Source: Anaerolineaceae bacterium
Lineage (GTDB): Bacteria; Chloroflexota; Anaerolineae; Aggregatilineales; Phototrophicaceae
DNA length: 64,000 bases
Reading direction: 5' to 3'
Assembly (NCBI GenBank): GCA_016124855.1
Contig: WGMX01000009.1
Span: 186,001-250,000, forward strand
Part shown: piece after piece, positions 1 through 8,910 of the stretch
How positions within the stretch are numbered: position 1 is the first letter of the stretch
How the letters are laid out: each line of letters opens with the position of its first letter
Position numbers and translations under genes: made by a program
Notes under the pieces: generated by a model
What the model was told of the DNA's origin: nothing
The model's database searches: none
The model's input: the letters and a program-made list of their open reading frames with translations, nothing else

Positions 1-871
1 TTCCCGCACCGAAAGTCCGCCGGATCAGCAGAGGTGTATTATTTTCGTCGCTGGCGAGAACCCGTGCGCCGGCTTGCACTGTTCCGGTTGCTACGACTGT
101 TTGTTGAATGAGTTGGTCACCGCTGAAGTGCAGCCATTTTGCCAGCGGGGTCAGGTTGTCCAGCGTGCGGCTGTTGTCGGGTTTCATTGGCAGTAAATCT
201 ATCAGCCCACTGGCGGTGCTTTGCCAATCCACGCCGCCAGTCACAAGCAAGTGACCTCCTTGAGTCACCCAGTCCGAGATGGCTTGCTGCTGTCCGGCGC
301 TTAGTGTGCCGCTGTCGATGTCGCTAAAGACCAAGGTGTTAATCGCTTCGAGGGCTGCTTCCCGGTCGGGGATATTATTAACGACCCAATTGGCCTGATA
401 GGCATTGTAGCCGCCGTCATGGACAGTGCTGAGGTCGAGCGCTCCACTGGTGGATTGAGTCACCACCACATGAATCTGGTCACGGGATTGAACCGAGCGT
501 ATTCTCGCAGGTTCAACCGCTGCGACAACCCCTTCGTTGGTAATCATTTCAACGCGGATTTCGCTGGCGAAGCTTTCCGCCGTGATGTAGAGGAAGGTGG
601 TTTTTTGTGAGCCTGTCGGCAGACTGATGGGAATATTGTATGAATCGCGAACTGCATTGCTCGAGGTTTCCGGTCGGACGACGAGATGACCTTCCAAGCC
701 CGCGCCATCATTGCTAATGTGGATGTAGAGGGGTATCCAACTGTTTTCACGGAACGTACCGTCAAAACCTGCGTCGACACTCAGGCTGATTGATTTTGAT
801 GTGTCCTGCGCTTGTACGAACCGCGCCCCTAGAATTATGAAAAGCAATAAAATCGAGAACCGTTTGTACAT
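1..871 (-). CDS. Secreted protein with GATase-like segment (3' end outside window)
   Basis: I translated this strand by hand from the ATG at 871 and found an uninterrupted frame to the window edge, 290 codons. The first 20 or so residues are a signal peptide (MYKRFSILLLFIILGARF, then AQA-type cleavage near VQAQD). A beta-rich stretch follows with the look of an immunoglobulin-like domain, then a segment containing VFSDIDSGTLSAGQQQAISD and GGHLLVTGG, which resembles the flavodoxin/class-I glutamine-amidotransferase-like fold seen in secreted proteins that carry no amidotransferase activity. No catalytic Cys is visible in the part present. The C-terminus, probably with a membrane anchor, lies beyond base 1. 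The function is unknown; export and the fold type are inferences. Confidence 0.75.
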   Translation of the reverse strand, partial: MYKRFSILLLFIILGARFVQAQDTSKSISLSVDAGFDGTFRENSWIPLYIHISNDGAGLEGHLVVRPETSSNAVRDSYNIPISLPTGSQKTTFLYITAESFASEIRVEMITNEGVVAAVEPARIRSVQSRDQIHVVVTQSTSGALDLSTVHDGGYNAYQANWVVNNIPDREAALEAINTLVFSDIDSGTLSAGQQQAISDWVTQGGHLLVTGGVDWQSTASGLIDLLPMKPDNSRTLDNLTPLAKWLHFSGDQLIQQTVVATGTVQAGARVLASDENNTPLLIRRTFGAG

Positions 872-1209
872 GCCTTTATCCCGACATCACCTAACGTTAA
901 AACTATCCCCCGACTTTCACTGCTGCTCCCCCCAAATTGACAGCGCCAAACTGGTAGCTTAACACACAGATACGGCGCTGCACAAATTAATATATCATTG
1001 GTTCTGGCTTTGTGTCACCTGACGGCCTGACAATCGGCAGGCTGGCACAGCCGCCTCCGGCCAAAACAAATCGGCTCTCACCCACGTCTCATTTTCTAGC
1101 CGCGAACATTTTCTATCATTTGTGCCTTTGGCCTGTTTGCTGACGACAACTTCATCGTCCTCTGCCTTTCTTATCCGTCTGCGCCGTGTGGAAAAATCTG
1201 TCCGATGCA
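872..1209. other. Intergenic region, no gene seen
   Basis: These 338 bases separate the start of the secreted-protein gene from the stop of the large regulator gene, both on the minus strand. It must hold the promoter of the upstream-window gene. I saw no tRNA, terminator with a U-tract, or convincing ORF here; the ORF crossing 995-1351 is a shadow of the regulator gene. Confidence 0.6.
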
Positions 1210-4200
1210 TTAGGATGGTCGGAATACATAACCTACGCCCGGTTGGGTATGAATATATCGCGGCGTATCGGGTGTTGGTTCTAATTTCTTTCGCAGCCGG
1301 CTGACGTTGACCCACAAATACTGTGTTTCGGCCTGATATTCCGGCCCCCAAACTTTTTCGAGTAATTGTTTGTGCGTCAAAACTTGTCCCTGATGCACGG
1401 CCAGCGTATGCAGCAAGTCGTACTCAATGCGTGTCAGCTCTAGGGGTTTATTATTCAGGAACACTTCGCGCCGCGCGAAATCGACGTATAGATTTCCGAG
1501 ATCAAGCGGTTCGCGAGTGCGATCTGGAATACGGCGGCGTTTGAATATGACGTTGATACGCGCAAGCAATTCTTCATCGCTGATTGGGTTGGAAATGTAA
1601 TCGTCAGCACCAATCATGAATGCCCGCACTTTTTCGGCTTCGGATGCTTCATCAGCCAGCATGATGATCGGCACTTCAGTTCGCTTACAAATGCGTTCGC
1701 AAATGTCTAGGCCGTTGGCATCTGTTAGGTTGGTGTCAAGGAAAATAAGGTCGAGCCGTACCGAATTGAGGTCGCGAATGGCCTCTTCTGCCGAGTCATA
1801 AGGGATAACCTCATATTCATCAATCAACATCGCATTCAGGCGATTAACCAACTTGGACTGGCCTTCGATAATCATAATGGTTTGCATGGGGCGCTCTGAA
1901 ACACGACGGCCTGCATTGCCGCGTTCGACAGGCGGCGGATTCACAATAATTGGCCGGCGCACAACACTTTCTTGTTGAAGGGGCGTTGAGACGACTTTTA
2001 CTTCGGTATTGGCATGAATGGGGAAGGCCATAATCACTGTTGTGCCGCTGGTCGAATTGCTTTCTACACGTATGTCTCCGCCGTGACGCGAGACAACTTC
2101 CCGTGCTAGATATAAACCAAGCCCGACACCTTCTTCTGATGTGTTATTGGCCGCCTGAAAGAACGGCTCGAAAACTTTCGTCAATTGTTCTTGTGGGATG
2201 CCGATGCCGTGGTCGTGAACACTCAGTTGTACACTGTCACCCACAGTTTCCATTTTCACCTGAATTGCCATGCCGCGCGGCGAGAAATGAACCGCGTTAT
2301 ACAGTACATTGGTAATGGCTTGCTCGACTCGCAGCTCGTCCACCTCAACCAGCGGTAAGTTGCCCGGCGCTTCAACCTGTACCTGCCGTCGATACTCGGC
2401 GAACGACCGGTTGTCGAGAATGCGCTGAACAATTTCGTATAAATCCACTTGTTCGGGACTTAGTGATAAGCCGGACGCCTGCAAATTGTAGGTTTCGAGG
2501 ATGTTATCCCACAAATGCCCCATGCGTTCGACGCTGTCTTCCAACTGTTTGAGGAAGTGCGCCCGCTCGCGATGGGTGAAGCGGCTGTGCTGTTCGTGAA
2601 GTGTGTGGATCAATCCACGTACCTGTGCATAGGGAACGCGGATGCGCTCGGACATCATATCAAGCAGTAAGCTTTGTCCGGAGAATGTTTGCTTATAGCG
2701 CGCGTTATCACGGATCATCCCCGCCCATGTATTCAATTCGGCTTCGCTGTCACCGATTTGCATGAATTCCACGTCAATATTTCGCGGGGGGTTCAGTAGG
2801 CTAATTTCGACAATCGGATAATCCTCATGTTCAGACGGATCAGGACTAAGCAGCCGGTCAACCGCTTCTTGCAGCTGACTCAGAGTCGTTTCTGGATTAT
2901 CGCTTTGTACAGCGATTCGCTCCATCAGAATGTCAGGTGTTTGTCCCAACACTTCCGACGGGTTAACGCCGGTCAATTCGGTGAACTGCGGGTTACAAAA
3001 GGCGATGCATCCATTTGCATCGAGAAAGAATATCCCTTGCGAAGTGCCGCGAATGAGCGTTTCCAAACGACCATTTTTCTGGGTTGTTTCCTGGATTAAG
3101 GTGGCTCGTTCTAGTGCCAAACCAGCTACGTGGGCAATACCTGCGGCGAGATAGATACTATCTTCGCTGCGGTACTGAGTGCTGTCGGTCACGCTTGCCA
3201 GAATCCCACCAATGAATCGTGCCGAGTCCATAATGGGTACAATCATCATATCGTGACCCTGCAAGGCTTTAAACATCGGCGCGAGAGGGTCACCTTTGCG
3301 CTGTTGGGTTTGAATCATTGGCTGCATGCCCTGCGCATCCAAGGTTTGGATTAAGTCGGCTAGCTGCCCGTTGGATTCGAATTCCCGGAATAGTGTAACC
3401 AGTTCTTGATTTGAAGCCTTGACTACACTTTCCATCGAATTTGGATTGCTGTTGTACATCCATACCAACGAATGGGTGATATTGGGAATGTCACCAATAA
3501 ATTCCTGCAATCCAGCCGCAATCTCATCTTCATTATGAAGATTGTTAAATCGCTGCCAACCTTGCAGCAAATGCTGGCTGGATTCTGCGCTGATACGCTG
3601 TGTGTGGTAATGCTGTGCGTTGTTCAGTGCCACAGTGAACTGCGATGCGAATAACTCGTAGATCAACAAGTCGTCGTGGCTCAATGGATTACGATTGGTG
3701 CCAAATACGCCTAACGCACCAATTTTATATTCTTGAAATGTTAACGGCAAAATGATAGCCGACTCAGGAGTGGGGAAAATCGGTATCGGAACATAGTTGG
3801 GGTCAGCAACGATATTCTGTAAAACCTGCACGATTCCGCTTTGGATCACACGCCGAAAAGGGTCGTACGCTTCCATTTGTAAGGTTGCATGATAAAACCC
3901 GTTGTTGGCGCTGCTGCCTTCTCGACCAGCATACATTTGGAAAGCATCACCATCTGTCAGGACAATCGCCATACCGTACAGCTTAAACGTACTGCAAGCA
4001 CGCTCTAGCGTGTCATGAATGAGCTCAATCGGTTCGACGGCACTGTGCATTCGCCGTGCCAAGATGTTGATCGATTGCAAATTTTGCGTTCGCTGAATCA
4101 GTGCTTGAGCTTGCCGACGCTGCCGCATTACCAATCGCAACCGTCGAAGCAGTTCCTCCGCCGAAAGTTTACCGTTGAGGATGTCATCGGCTCCAGCTTC

Positions 4201-4479
4201 CATTAATCCAGTTTGATAGGCGGTATCGGTGTTGTCTGAAAGGACAAGTACTGGCAGCAGCGGAACACGACGCTTAATTTCTTTTATCATCCGGTTGATG
4301 TCTTTAGCAAAAAGCTCGTCTTCTAACAAAATCACGTCAACCTGTCCGTCGCGGAGCATTTCCATAGCTTGACCTGGCTCGTGGATATTTTGTACGTGGT
4401 ACATTGGGCTGTCCAGCAGCATGACCATATCGTTGCCATTTCGGCTAACAAATAATATTTCGATGAGTTGAGATGTCAT
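1210..4479 (-). CDS. Giant degenerate hybrid sensor/regulator: REC-GAF-GAF-PAS-HK-like-HATPase-REC-wHTH
   Basis: A 1,089-residue cytosolic protein with no membrane segment. Domains in order: receiver-like (5-118), two GAF regions (about 145-290 and 300-460), PAS (about 470-600), dimerisation helices (605-665), HATPase (about 675-822, with N724/N728 and the G-boxes HDHGIGIP and GVGLGLYLA), a second receiver (866-980) and an OmpR/PhoB winged helix (988-1087, ending GVGYVF). The usual phosphoacceptor motif SHELRTP is replaced by SERIRVP at 610-616, so the histidine is gone. The first receiver has Glu53 where Asp is phosphorylated and lacks the lysine. The second keeps Asp915, but its acidic pair is EG and its lysine is Asn964. 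It is therefore probably a ligand-controlled DNA-binding regulator rather than a working phosphorelay. It is divergent from the FHA gene at 4698, a possible target. Confidence 0.88.
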   Translation of the reverse strand: MTSQLIEILFVSRNGNDMVMLLDSPMYHVQNIHEPGQAMEMLRDGQVDVILLEDELFAKDINRMIKEIKRRVPLLPVLVLSDNTDTAYQTGLMEAGADDILNGKLSAEELLRRLRLVMRQRRQAQALIQRTQNLQSINILARRMHSAVEPIELIHDTLERACSTFKLYGMAIVLTDGDAFQMYAGREGSSANNGFYHATLQMEAYDPFRRVIQSGIVQVLQNIVADPNYVPIPIFPTPESAIILPLTFQEYKIGALGVFGTNRNPLSHDDLLIYELFASQFTVALNNAQHYHTQRISAESSQHLLQGWQRFNNLHNEDEIAAGLQEFIGDIPNITHSLVWMYNSNPNSMESVVKASNQELVTLFREFESNGQLADLIQTLDAQGMQPMIQTQQRKGDPLAPMFKALQGHDMMIVPIMDSARFIGGILASVTDSTQYRSEDSIYLAAGIAHVAGLALERATLIQETTQKNGRLETLIRGTSQGIFFLDANGCIAFCNPQFTELTGVNPSEVLGQTPDILMERIAVQSDNPETTLSQLQEAVDRLLSPDPSEHEDYPIVEISLLNPPRNIDVEFMQIGDSEAELNTWAGMIRDNARYKQTFSGQSLLLDMMSERIRVPYAQVRGLIHTLHEQHSRFTHRERAHFLKQLEDSVERMGHLWDNILETYNLQASGLSLSPEQVDLYEIVQRILDNRSFAEYRRQVQVEAPGNLPLVEVDELRVEQAITNVLYNAVHFSPRGMAIQVKMETVGDSVQLSVHDHGIGIPQEQLTKVFEPFFQAANNTSEEGVGLGLYLAREVVSRHGGDIRVESNSTSGTTVIMAFPIHANTEVKVVSTPLQQESVVRRPIIVNPPPVERGNAGRRVSERPMQTIMIIEGQSKLVNRLNAMLIDEYEVIPYDSAEEAIRDLNSVRLDLIFLDTNLTDANGLDICERICKRTEVPIIMLADEASEAEKVRAFMIGADDYISNPISDEELLARINVIFKRRRIPDRTREPLDLGNLYVDFARREVFLNNKPLELTRIEYDLLHTLAVHQGQVLTHKQLLEKVWGPEYQAETQYLWVNVSRLRKKLEPTPDTPRYIHTQPGVGYVFRPS

Positions 4480-4697
4480 TCAGGCGCTCGTTTCTCGACT
4501 TGTTTCCAATCGCTACTTCATTATAAACAGAACCTTACATTCTACACACTTGATGATTGCCCATTGATATATTATCGATTTAACATGGATTATTCACATA
4601 TCTTTACGAAAACCACAACGAACTTTTATGGACTTCTGTACAGGTGTTGATGTAGTATAGGAATGGCATGACAGTCCTTATATGAGGTGCTTCAATC

Positions 4698-5135
4698 ATG
4701 GCAGGTGAAACACGCAAGTTCGATCACGATGCTAATGTACAACAATTGACGGCTGATCCTGAAATCAAACCGATTGATTTGGGTATGCCGCGCCCATGGA
4801 GAATTGCCATACGACTGGTTGACTTTAAGATGCAGATGATTTTTGACCTCGCTGGAACCGTCGTTGTTGGTCGTGCTCACCCCGAAAGTGGATACTATCC
4901 AGATGTGGATCTGGGCGGGTTCAAAGGAAATGAAATGGGTGTCTCACGAGAACATCTATACTTCAAACTTGACGGCGACCGTGTGACGATCATTGATAAC
5001 AGCAGCGCTAACGGTACACAATTGAATGGTGTATGGATGAAACCCCGTGAAGCCTATCCGGTTCGGCATGGGGACGAAATCACACTCGGCCTCATGAAAC
5101 TGCAAGTCGAACTGTTAACCAATCCTTTCTTCTGA
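4698..5135 (+). CDS. Small FHA-domain protein
   Basis: A 145-residue soluble protein made almost entirely of one forkhead-associated domain (about 50-140). The phosphothreonine-binding core is clear: VVVGRAH, then GVSREHLYF, then NSSANGTQLNG and HGDEITLG. FHA domains bind phosphothreonine peptides, usually made by Ser/Thr kinases; none is encoded nearby. The start is ATG with GAGGTG eight bases upstream. It is transcribed away from the large regulator gene, so the two share a 218-bp control region. No partner can be named from the sequence. Confidence 0.85.
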   Translation: MAGETRKFDHDANVQQLTADPEIKPIDLGMPRPWRIAIRLVDFKMQMIFDLAGTVVVGRAHPESGYYPDVDLGGFKGNEMGVSREHLYFKLDGDRVTIIDNSSANGTQLNGVWMKPREAYPVRHGDEITLGLMKLQVELLTNPFF

Positions 5136-5189
5136 GCTTTTCACCGGATTTTCCTTAGACCATTTTAGATCTCGTTGAAACATCCTTGG

Positions 5190-5197
5190 GCTATAAT
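5190..5197 (+). promoter_or_regulatory. Candidate -10 element GCTATAAT
   Basis: A perfect TATAAT preceded by GC lies about 175 bases before the molybdopterin oxidoreductase start. No good -35 box sits at the standard distance (TTGAAA is only 11 bases away). The same GCTATAMT word recurs before other genes in the window. The long leader between here and 5374 shows no obvious ORF. Confidence 0.4.
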
Positions 5198-5373
5198 AGA
5201 CTAATTATTGTCGAATTATAGTAGCGGGATGTTTTAGATTCTGTTTCGCGGCTTGTCTTGATGCTAATCGCAAACGGGCTGCTTGAGATGTACGGATATG
5301 ATGGAACATGTCTGCCGAATGTTGGTTTCCTATCTCCCATAAACGTGTTTGATTTCTTAAGGATGGTGATCTA

Positions 5374-5988
5374 ATGGATTTTCTCAATCGACGTAAACAA
5401 GAAGAAAAAGTAAAGAGCGAAGGCCGGCTGCCACCCGGTCAATCGTTAACGCAAAAGTTTCCGGTTTTGACTTATGGGCCCAATCCTACTTTTGACCCCG
5501 CCACGTGGGATTTACGGGTGTTTGGAGAAGTTGAAAATGAAAAGCGCTGGTCGTGGGACGAATTCACCAAAATCCCTACCACCAAAGTCAAAGTTGATAT
5601 TCACTGTGTCACCCGTTGGAGCAAATTTGACACCAATTGGGAAGGGGTTCTCTTCCGCGACTTTATGAAACTGTTTGATGTTAAACCCACTGCTAAATTT
5701 GTCATCGCCCATTGTGATTATGGCTACACCACCAACACCCCGCTGGAAATTATGCTGGATGACAATGTGCTGTTGGCTTACAAATACGAAGATCAACCGC
5801 TTGAACCCGATCATGGAGGCCCGCTGCGGACGTTTGTACCGAAGCTCTACTTCTGGAAGAGTGCCAAGTTCCTGCGTGCCGTAGAATTTAGCGCGGTCGA
5901 TAAACCCGGCTTTTGGGAAGTCAACGGCTATTCCAACACCGCCGACCCGTGGAAAGAAGAACGCTACAGCCGTCGTGGTTGGTTCTAG
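5374..5988 (+). CDS. Cytosolic sulfite-oxidase-like molybdopterin oxidoreductase
   Basis: A 204-residue protein of the sulfite oxidase/MsrP (YedY) molybdopterin-binding superfamily. It carries the domain core with the molybdenum-coordinating cysteine in DIHCVTRWS, followed by HCDYGYTTN and the HGGPLR loop typical of the family. It is much shorter than eukaryotic sulfite oxidase: no heme domain and no C-terminal dimerisation domain. Unlike MsrP it has no Tat signal (the N-terminus is MDFLNRRKQEEK), so it should act in the cytosol. Short proteins of this kind are widespread but their substrate is not established. Start ATG with AAGGA upstream; a terminator follows at once, so it is monocistronic. 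Confidence 0.85.
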   Translation: MDFLNRRKQEEKVKSEGRLPPGQSLTQKFPVLTYGPNPTFDPATWDLRVFGEVENEKRWSWDEFTKIPTTKVKVDIHCVTRWSKFDTNWEGVLFRDFMKLFDVKPTAKFVIAHCDYGYTTNTPLEIMLDDNVLLAYKYEDQPLEPDHGGPLRTFVPKLYFWKSAKFLRAVEFSAVDKPGFWEVNGYSNTADPWKEERYSRRGWF

Positions 5989-5999
5989 GCTTTAATTAT

Positions 6000-6035
6000 A
6001 GAAAGGGGCAGGTTATTGATCCCGCCCTTTTTTAT
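6000..6035 (+). terminator. Rho-independent terminator
   Basis: A GC-rich hairpin (AAAGGGGCAGG pairing with CCCGCCCTTT, imperfect in one position) followed by a run of T directly after the oxidoreductase stop. The A-run on its left side may let it also serve the convergent prfA gene. Confidence 0.6.
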
Positions 6036-6047
6036 TTCCCTAATGAG

Positions 6048-7130
6048 TCAATCATCACTATCCGGGACGCCTTCTGCCAGCTTTTCAGCTGTATCACGGG
6101 TCGCCAGCTCATCAATGAACATATCAATATCACCCACCATGACAGCGGGTAAATTATAACTGCTGACATTTACCCGATGGTCGGTTACGCGGTTTTGTGG
6201 GTAGTTATAGGTGCGGATTTTTTCGGAGCGGTCACCGGTTCCAATTTGGCTGCGGCGTTCCCCTTCTTGTTCGAGGCGTTGTTTTTCCATCTCCTGCTCA
6301 TACAAACGCGAGGCCAGAATTTGTCGCGCCCGTAAGCGGTTCTGGAGTTGGCTTCGTTCATCCTGTACTTCGACCACTAAGCCGGTAGGCATATGTACAA
6401 TACGCACGGCTGTCGAGTTTTTCTGGACGTGCTGACCACCTGCGCCGCTGGCACGGGTAAATTCTTCGTGAAGGTCTTCAGGGCGCAGTTGAACATCGAC
6501 TTCATCCACTTCCGCCAGCACGGCGACTGTGACAGCGCTGGTGTGGATACGTCCCTGAGCTTCGGTTTCGGGTACGCGCTGTACCCGATGTGTACCGCTT
6601 TCGTACTTCAGACGGCTGTAAGCGCCTTTGCCTTTGACTTCAAAAGTGATCTGTTTAAAGCCGCCTTTTTCAGTCTCACTTTGATCAATCACTTCGATCT
6701 TCCAGCCGCGATTTTGCGCGTAATAGGTATACATGCGGTATAAATCGGCAACAAAAAGACCGGCTTCTTCCCCACCGGTTCCAGCTCGAATTTCGACGAT
6801 AACATTTTTGTCGTCACGCGGGTCTTTGGGCAGCAAAAGCACGATCAACTTTTCTTTGATGGCTTCGCTGCTCTCGGTCAGGTTTGTGACCTCTTCTTTC
6901 GCCATTGCGCTGAGTTCGGGGTCACTTTCCTCGTCCAACATTTGTTTGGCTTCAGCCAACTGTTGAATCTGTTGTTTGTATGTACGGTACAGTTCGACAA
7001 TTTCTTCAAGGCTGGCGCGTTCTTTGGAATATTCAACGACTTTACTGTAATCCCCCATCGCGTCGGGATCGCTAATGAGGCGTTCAAGTTCATCATAACG
7101 CTGTTCGATGCCCACTAATTTTTCTAACAT
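6048..7130 (-). CDS. prfA: Peptide chain release factor 1
   Basis: A 360-residue class-I release factor that recognises UAA and UAG stop codons on the ribosome and triggers peptide release. The GGQ catalytic tripeptide is at 231-233 in GAGGQHVQKNS. The codon-recognition region reads RVPETEAQGRIHTSAVTVAV, the RF1 form (PxT) rather than the RF2 form (SPF). Length is normal for RF1. Start ATG with AAGGA close upstream. prfA is usually followed by the methyltransferase gene prmC; here the downstream neighbour is a convergent gene, so prmC is not linked. Confidence 0.96.
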   Translation of the reverse strand: MLEKLVGIEQRYDELERLISDPDAMGDYSKVVEYSKERASLEEIVELYRTYKQQIQQLAEAKQMLDEESDPELSAMAKEEVTNLTESSEAIKEKLIVLLLPKDPRDDKNVIVEIRAGTGGEEAGLFVADLYRMYTYYAQNRGWKIEVIDQSETEKGGFKQITFEVKGKGAYSRLKYESGTHRVQRVPETEAQGRIHTSAVTVAVLAEVDEVDVQLRPEDLHEEFTRASGAGGQHVQKNSTAVRIVHMPTGLVVEVQDERSQLQNRLRARQILASRLYEQEMEKQRLEQEGERRSQIGTGDRSEKIRTYNYPQNRVTDHRVNVSSYNLPAVMVGDIDMFIDELATRDTAEKLAEGVPDSDD

Positions 7131-7298
7131 AGTCCTTCATTTTCCCTTACTGAGTGCGCTATAAGCCGCGTCCCAATTGATGTTAAGAGGTTATGGATGC
7201 CCCTAAATGGCATGGTTTTACCAGAGATTAGGGTCTGTGATGTTCGATATGGGATGATTTAAGTATTATACGTGGAGTATCAGTCCGAGTGTAGGGCG

Positions 7299-8141
7299 CT
7301 AAAATGGAAGCTGTCCAAAGTCCTTCGAAAGCACAACTGCGCCCGCTGCAATCAATGCTTGATTACCACTTGCCGCGCTATCAATGGTGTAAACAGGCCG
7401 GTTCTGTTGGGTTGCGAAGCGCGCCGCATACATTGCGCCGCCGTCAACGGCTGTCTCGATTACGATCACACCGTCACTTAATCCGGTGATAATCCGGTTA
7501 CGTGCGACCAGACTTGCGGGACTGGTGGTACTTTCTGGATTGACTTCACACACCGTAAATCCTTGCAGTGTAATTGTTTCGGCGAGGCGTTTATGTTCTG
7601 GCGGATAGATGTTTAATACGCCGCATCCCAACACTGCTCCTGTGCGGCCTTCTGGATGGAGAATGGCTCCAAAATGCGCTGCTGAGTCAATTCCCAACGC
7701 CAAACCGCTAATAATCGTATAGCCGCGCTCGACTAGATATGTACTGAGGTTTTGGGCAAAGTTACGAGCCTCATGACTTGGACTTCGAGTACCGACGATG
7801 GCGACGCTTTTTTCGATGTGTGTAATTTCGCCGCGTACAAATAGAGTAGGGGGTGCATCATCAAGAGTTTTAAGCTGTTGTGGGTAAGCATCGTCACGCA
7901 GCGTCAGAATATGTACGCCCATTCGCTGCCACTGTTTGAGCGCGGATTCGACTTGTTTTAGGTCAAGGGCGGCGATGCTTTGTGCAATTTTTGGACCAAC
8001 ACCTGTTACTTGGCGTAATTCTTTGGTATCTGCCTCTAAGATGGCTGATGTGCTGCCATCAAAATAGTTAAGTAATGCCTGCATGGTTTTGTTGCCGATG
8101 CGTCCGGTAAGACTTAAGGCAATCCAGCCCACATCGTTCAT
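7299..8141 (-). CDS. dprA: DNA processing protein DprA
   Basis: A 280-residue DprA/Smf protein. In transformation it binds incoming single-stranded DNA and loads RecA. Visible features are an N-terminal helix-hairpin-helix segment (TGVGPKIAQSIAALD, about 45-60) and the Rossmann-like core with VAIVGTRSPS, ISGLALGIDSAAH and GCGVLNIYPPEHK. The C-terminal winged helix found in many DprA proteins is absent, giving a short form. The start ATG overlaps the stop of the preceding helix-turn-helix gene by four bases (ATGA), so the two are translationally coupled. No com genes lie in the window, so natural competence is not shown. Confidence 0.93.
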   Translation of the reverse strand: MNDVGWIALSLTGRIGNKTMQALLNYFDGSTSAILEADTKELRQVTGVGPKIAQSIAALDLKQVESALKQWQRMGVHILTLRDDAYPQQLKTLDDAPPTLFVRGEITHIEKSVAIVGTRSPSHEARNFAQNLSTYLVERGYTIISGLALGIDSAAHFGAILHPEGRTGAVLGCGVLNIYPPEHKRLAETITLQGFTVCEVNPESTTSPASLVARNRIITGLSDGVIVIETAVDGGAMYAARFATQQNRPVYTIDSAASGNQALIAAGAVVLSKDFGQLPF

Positions 8142-8755
8142 TCGTTTTCGTAGTATTCAATGATTGAAATAAGGATGCTGTTGATGAAGGTGTTAACCTG
8201 CCGTAACAAATGACTCCAATCCGACGCGGTATTGCGGGTAAGCGTGATTTCTGACCAGTTTAAAACGGAGTTCACTACAAAGTCGCTAAAGTAGAAGAAG
8301 CCTCTTACAGCATCAGGCAGTTTAAGTTCTTCGCGGCTGAGCAAAGTCGCATAATTTTTGCCGCTGGTAATGGCTGTCGCCAACTGCTCATCTGGCGCGC
8401 CCGCAGCCAAATATTTGCGTAAGTTTTCCATCGTATGCATTCCTTCTTGTCGAAGGCTGTCTCGTGTGGCATCCGATAAATTCTCGTACCAGTCCATGTG
8501 GGTGAGTGTGCCACCACCGACTTGCATTCGCGTGTGTCCAAGCGCATTCTGGATAATGAGCTGCACTTCAAGCGGTTCAATTTCACCGGTCGATTCGGAA
8601 TGTCGGAGGACATCGGCTTTACGAAAACGTCTGTGACCGCCCGGTGTCCGTCGGGACGGTAAATCACCATTATCCGCCCATATGCGGACGGTTGCGGGAT
8701 GCACGCCCAACAGCTCTGCGGCATGACGTAAGCTAATCCATTCTGTGTCGTTCAT
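8138..8755 (-). CDS. MerR-like helix-turn-helix regulator
   Basis: A 205-residue regulator. Residues 5-50 form a MerR/excisionase-type winged helix: the motif LRHAAELLGVHPATVRIWAD followed by the wing RTPGGHRRFRKADV. The remaining 150 residues are helical and match no ligand domain I recognise. The longer frame starts with TTG at 8818, but an extended -10 promoter lies inside that extension, so the ATG at 8755 is preferred. The stop overlaps the dprA start by four bases. This suggests a regulator that controls its own operon and dprA, but that is inference. Confidence 0.8.
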   Translation of the reverse strand: MNDTEWISLRHAAELLGVHPATVRIWADNGDLPSRRTPGGHRRFRKADVLRHSESTGEIEPLEVQLIIQNALGHTRMQVGGGTLTHMDWYENLSDATRDSLRQEGMHTMENLRKYLAAGAPDEQLATAITSGKNYATLLSREELKLPDAVRGFFYFSDFVVNSVLNWSEITLTRNTASDWSHLLRQVNTFINSILISIIEYYENE

Positions 8756-8798
8756 GTGGCTGTTCGCTTTATCGGCTGTCGAAGTTTCATTCCAGTAT

Positions 8799-8807
8799 AG
8801 TATAACA
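8799..8807 (-). promoter_or_regulatory. Extended -10 promoter of the MerR-like/dprA operon
   Basis: On the minus strand the sequence reads TGTTATACT, a TGn-extended -10 box. Transcription would start near 8792, downstream of the TTG codon at 8818, which is why the start at 8755 was chosen. The -35 region is weak. Confidence 0.45.
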
Positions 8808-8848
8808 TTTGTCTGCAAATGCTTTCAGCCTGAATCACCAAATGAATC

Positions 8849-8886
8849 AAAAATCCCGGATGAAAGAGCGTTACCCGGGATTTTTA
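8849..8886 (-). terminator. Strong bidirectional terminator
   Basis: An AAATCCCGG/CCGGGATTT stem with T-runs on both strands, 25 bases past the htrA stop. It ends htrA transcription and insulates it from the divergently placed MerR-like gene promoter. Confidence 0.85.
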
Positions 8887-8910
8887 TTGCGACTGATGCG
8901 CGTTTATTTG

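Noticed and set aside
995..1351. A 118-residue minus-strand frame at the 3' end of the large regulator
   Set aside because: It overlaps the winged-helix coding region in another frame and has a Cys/Arg-rich composition typical of shadow frames.
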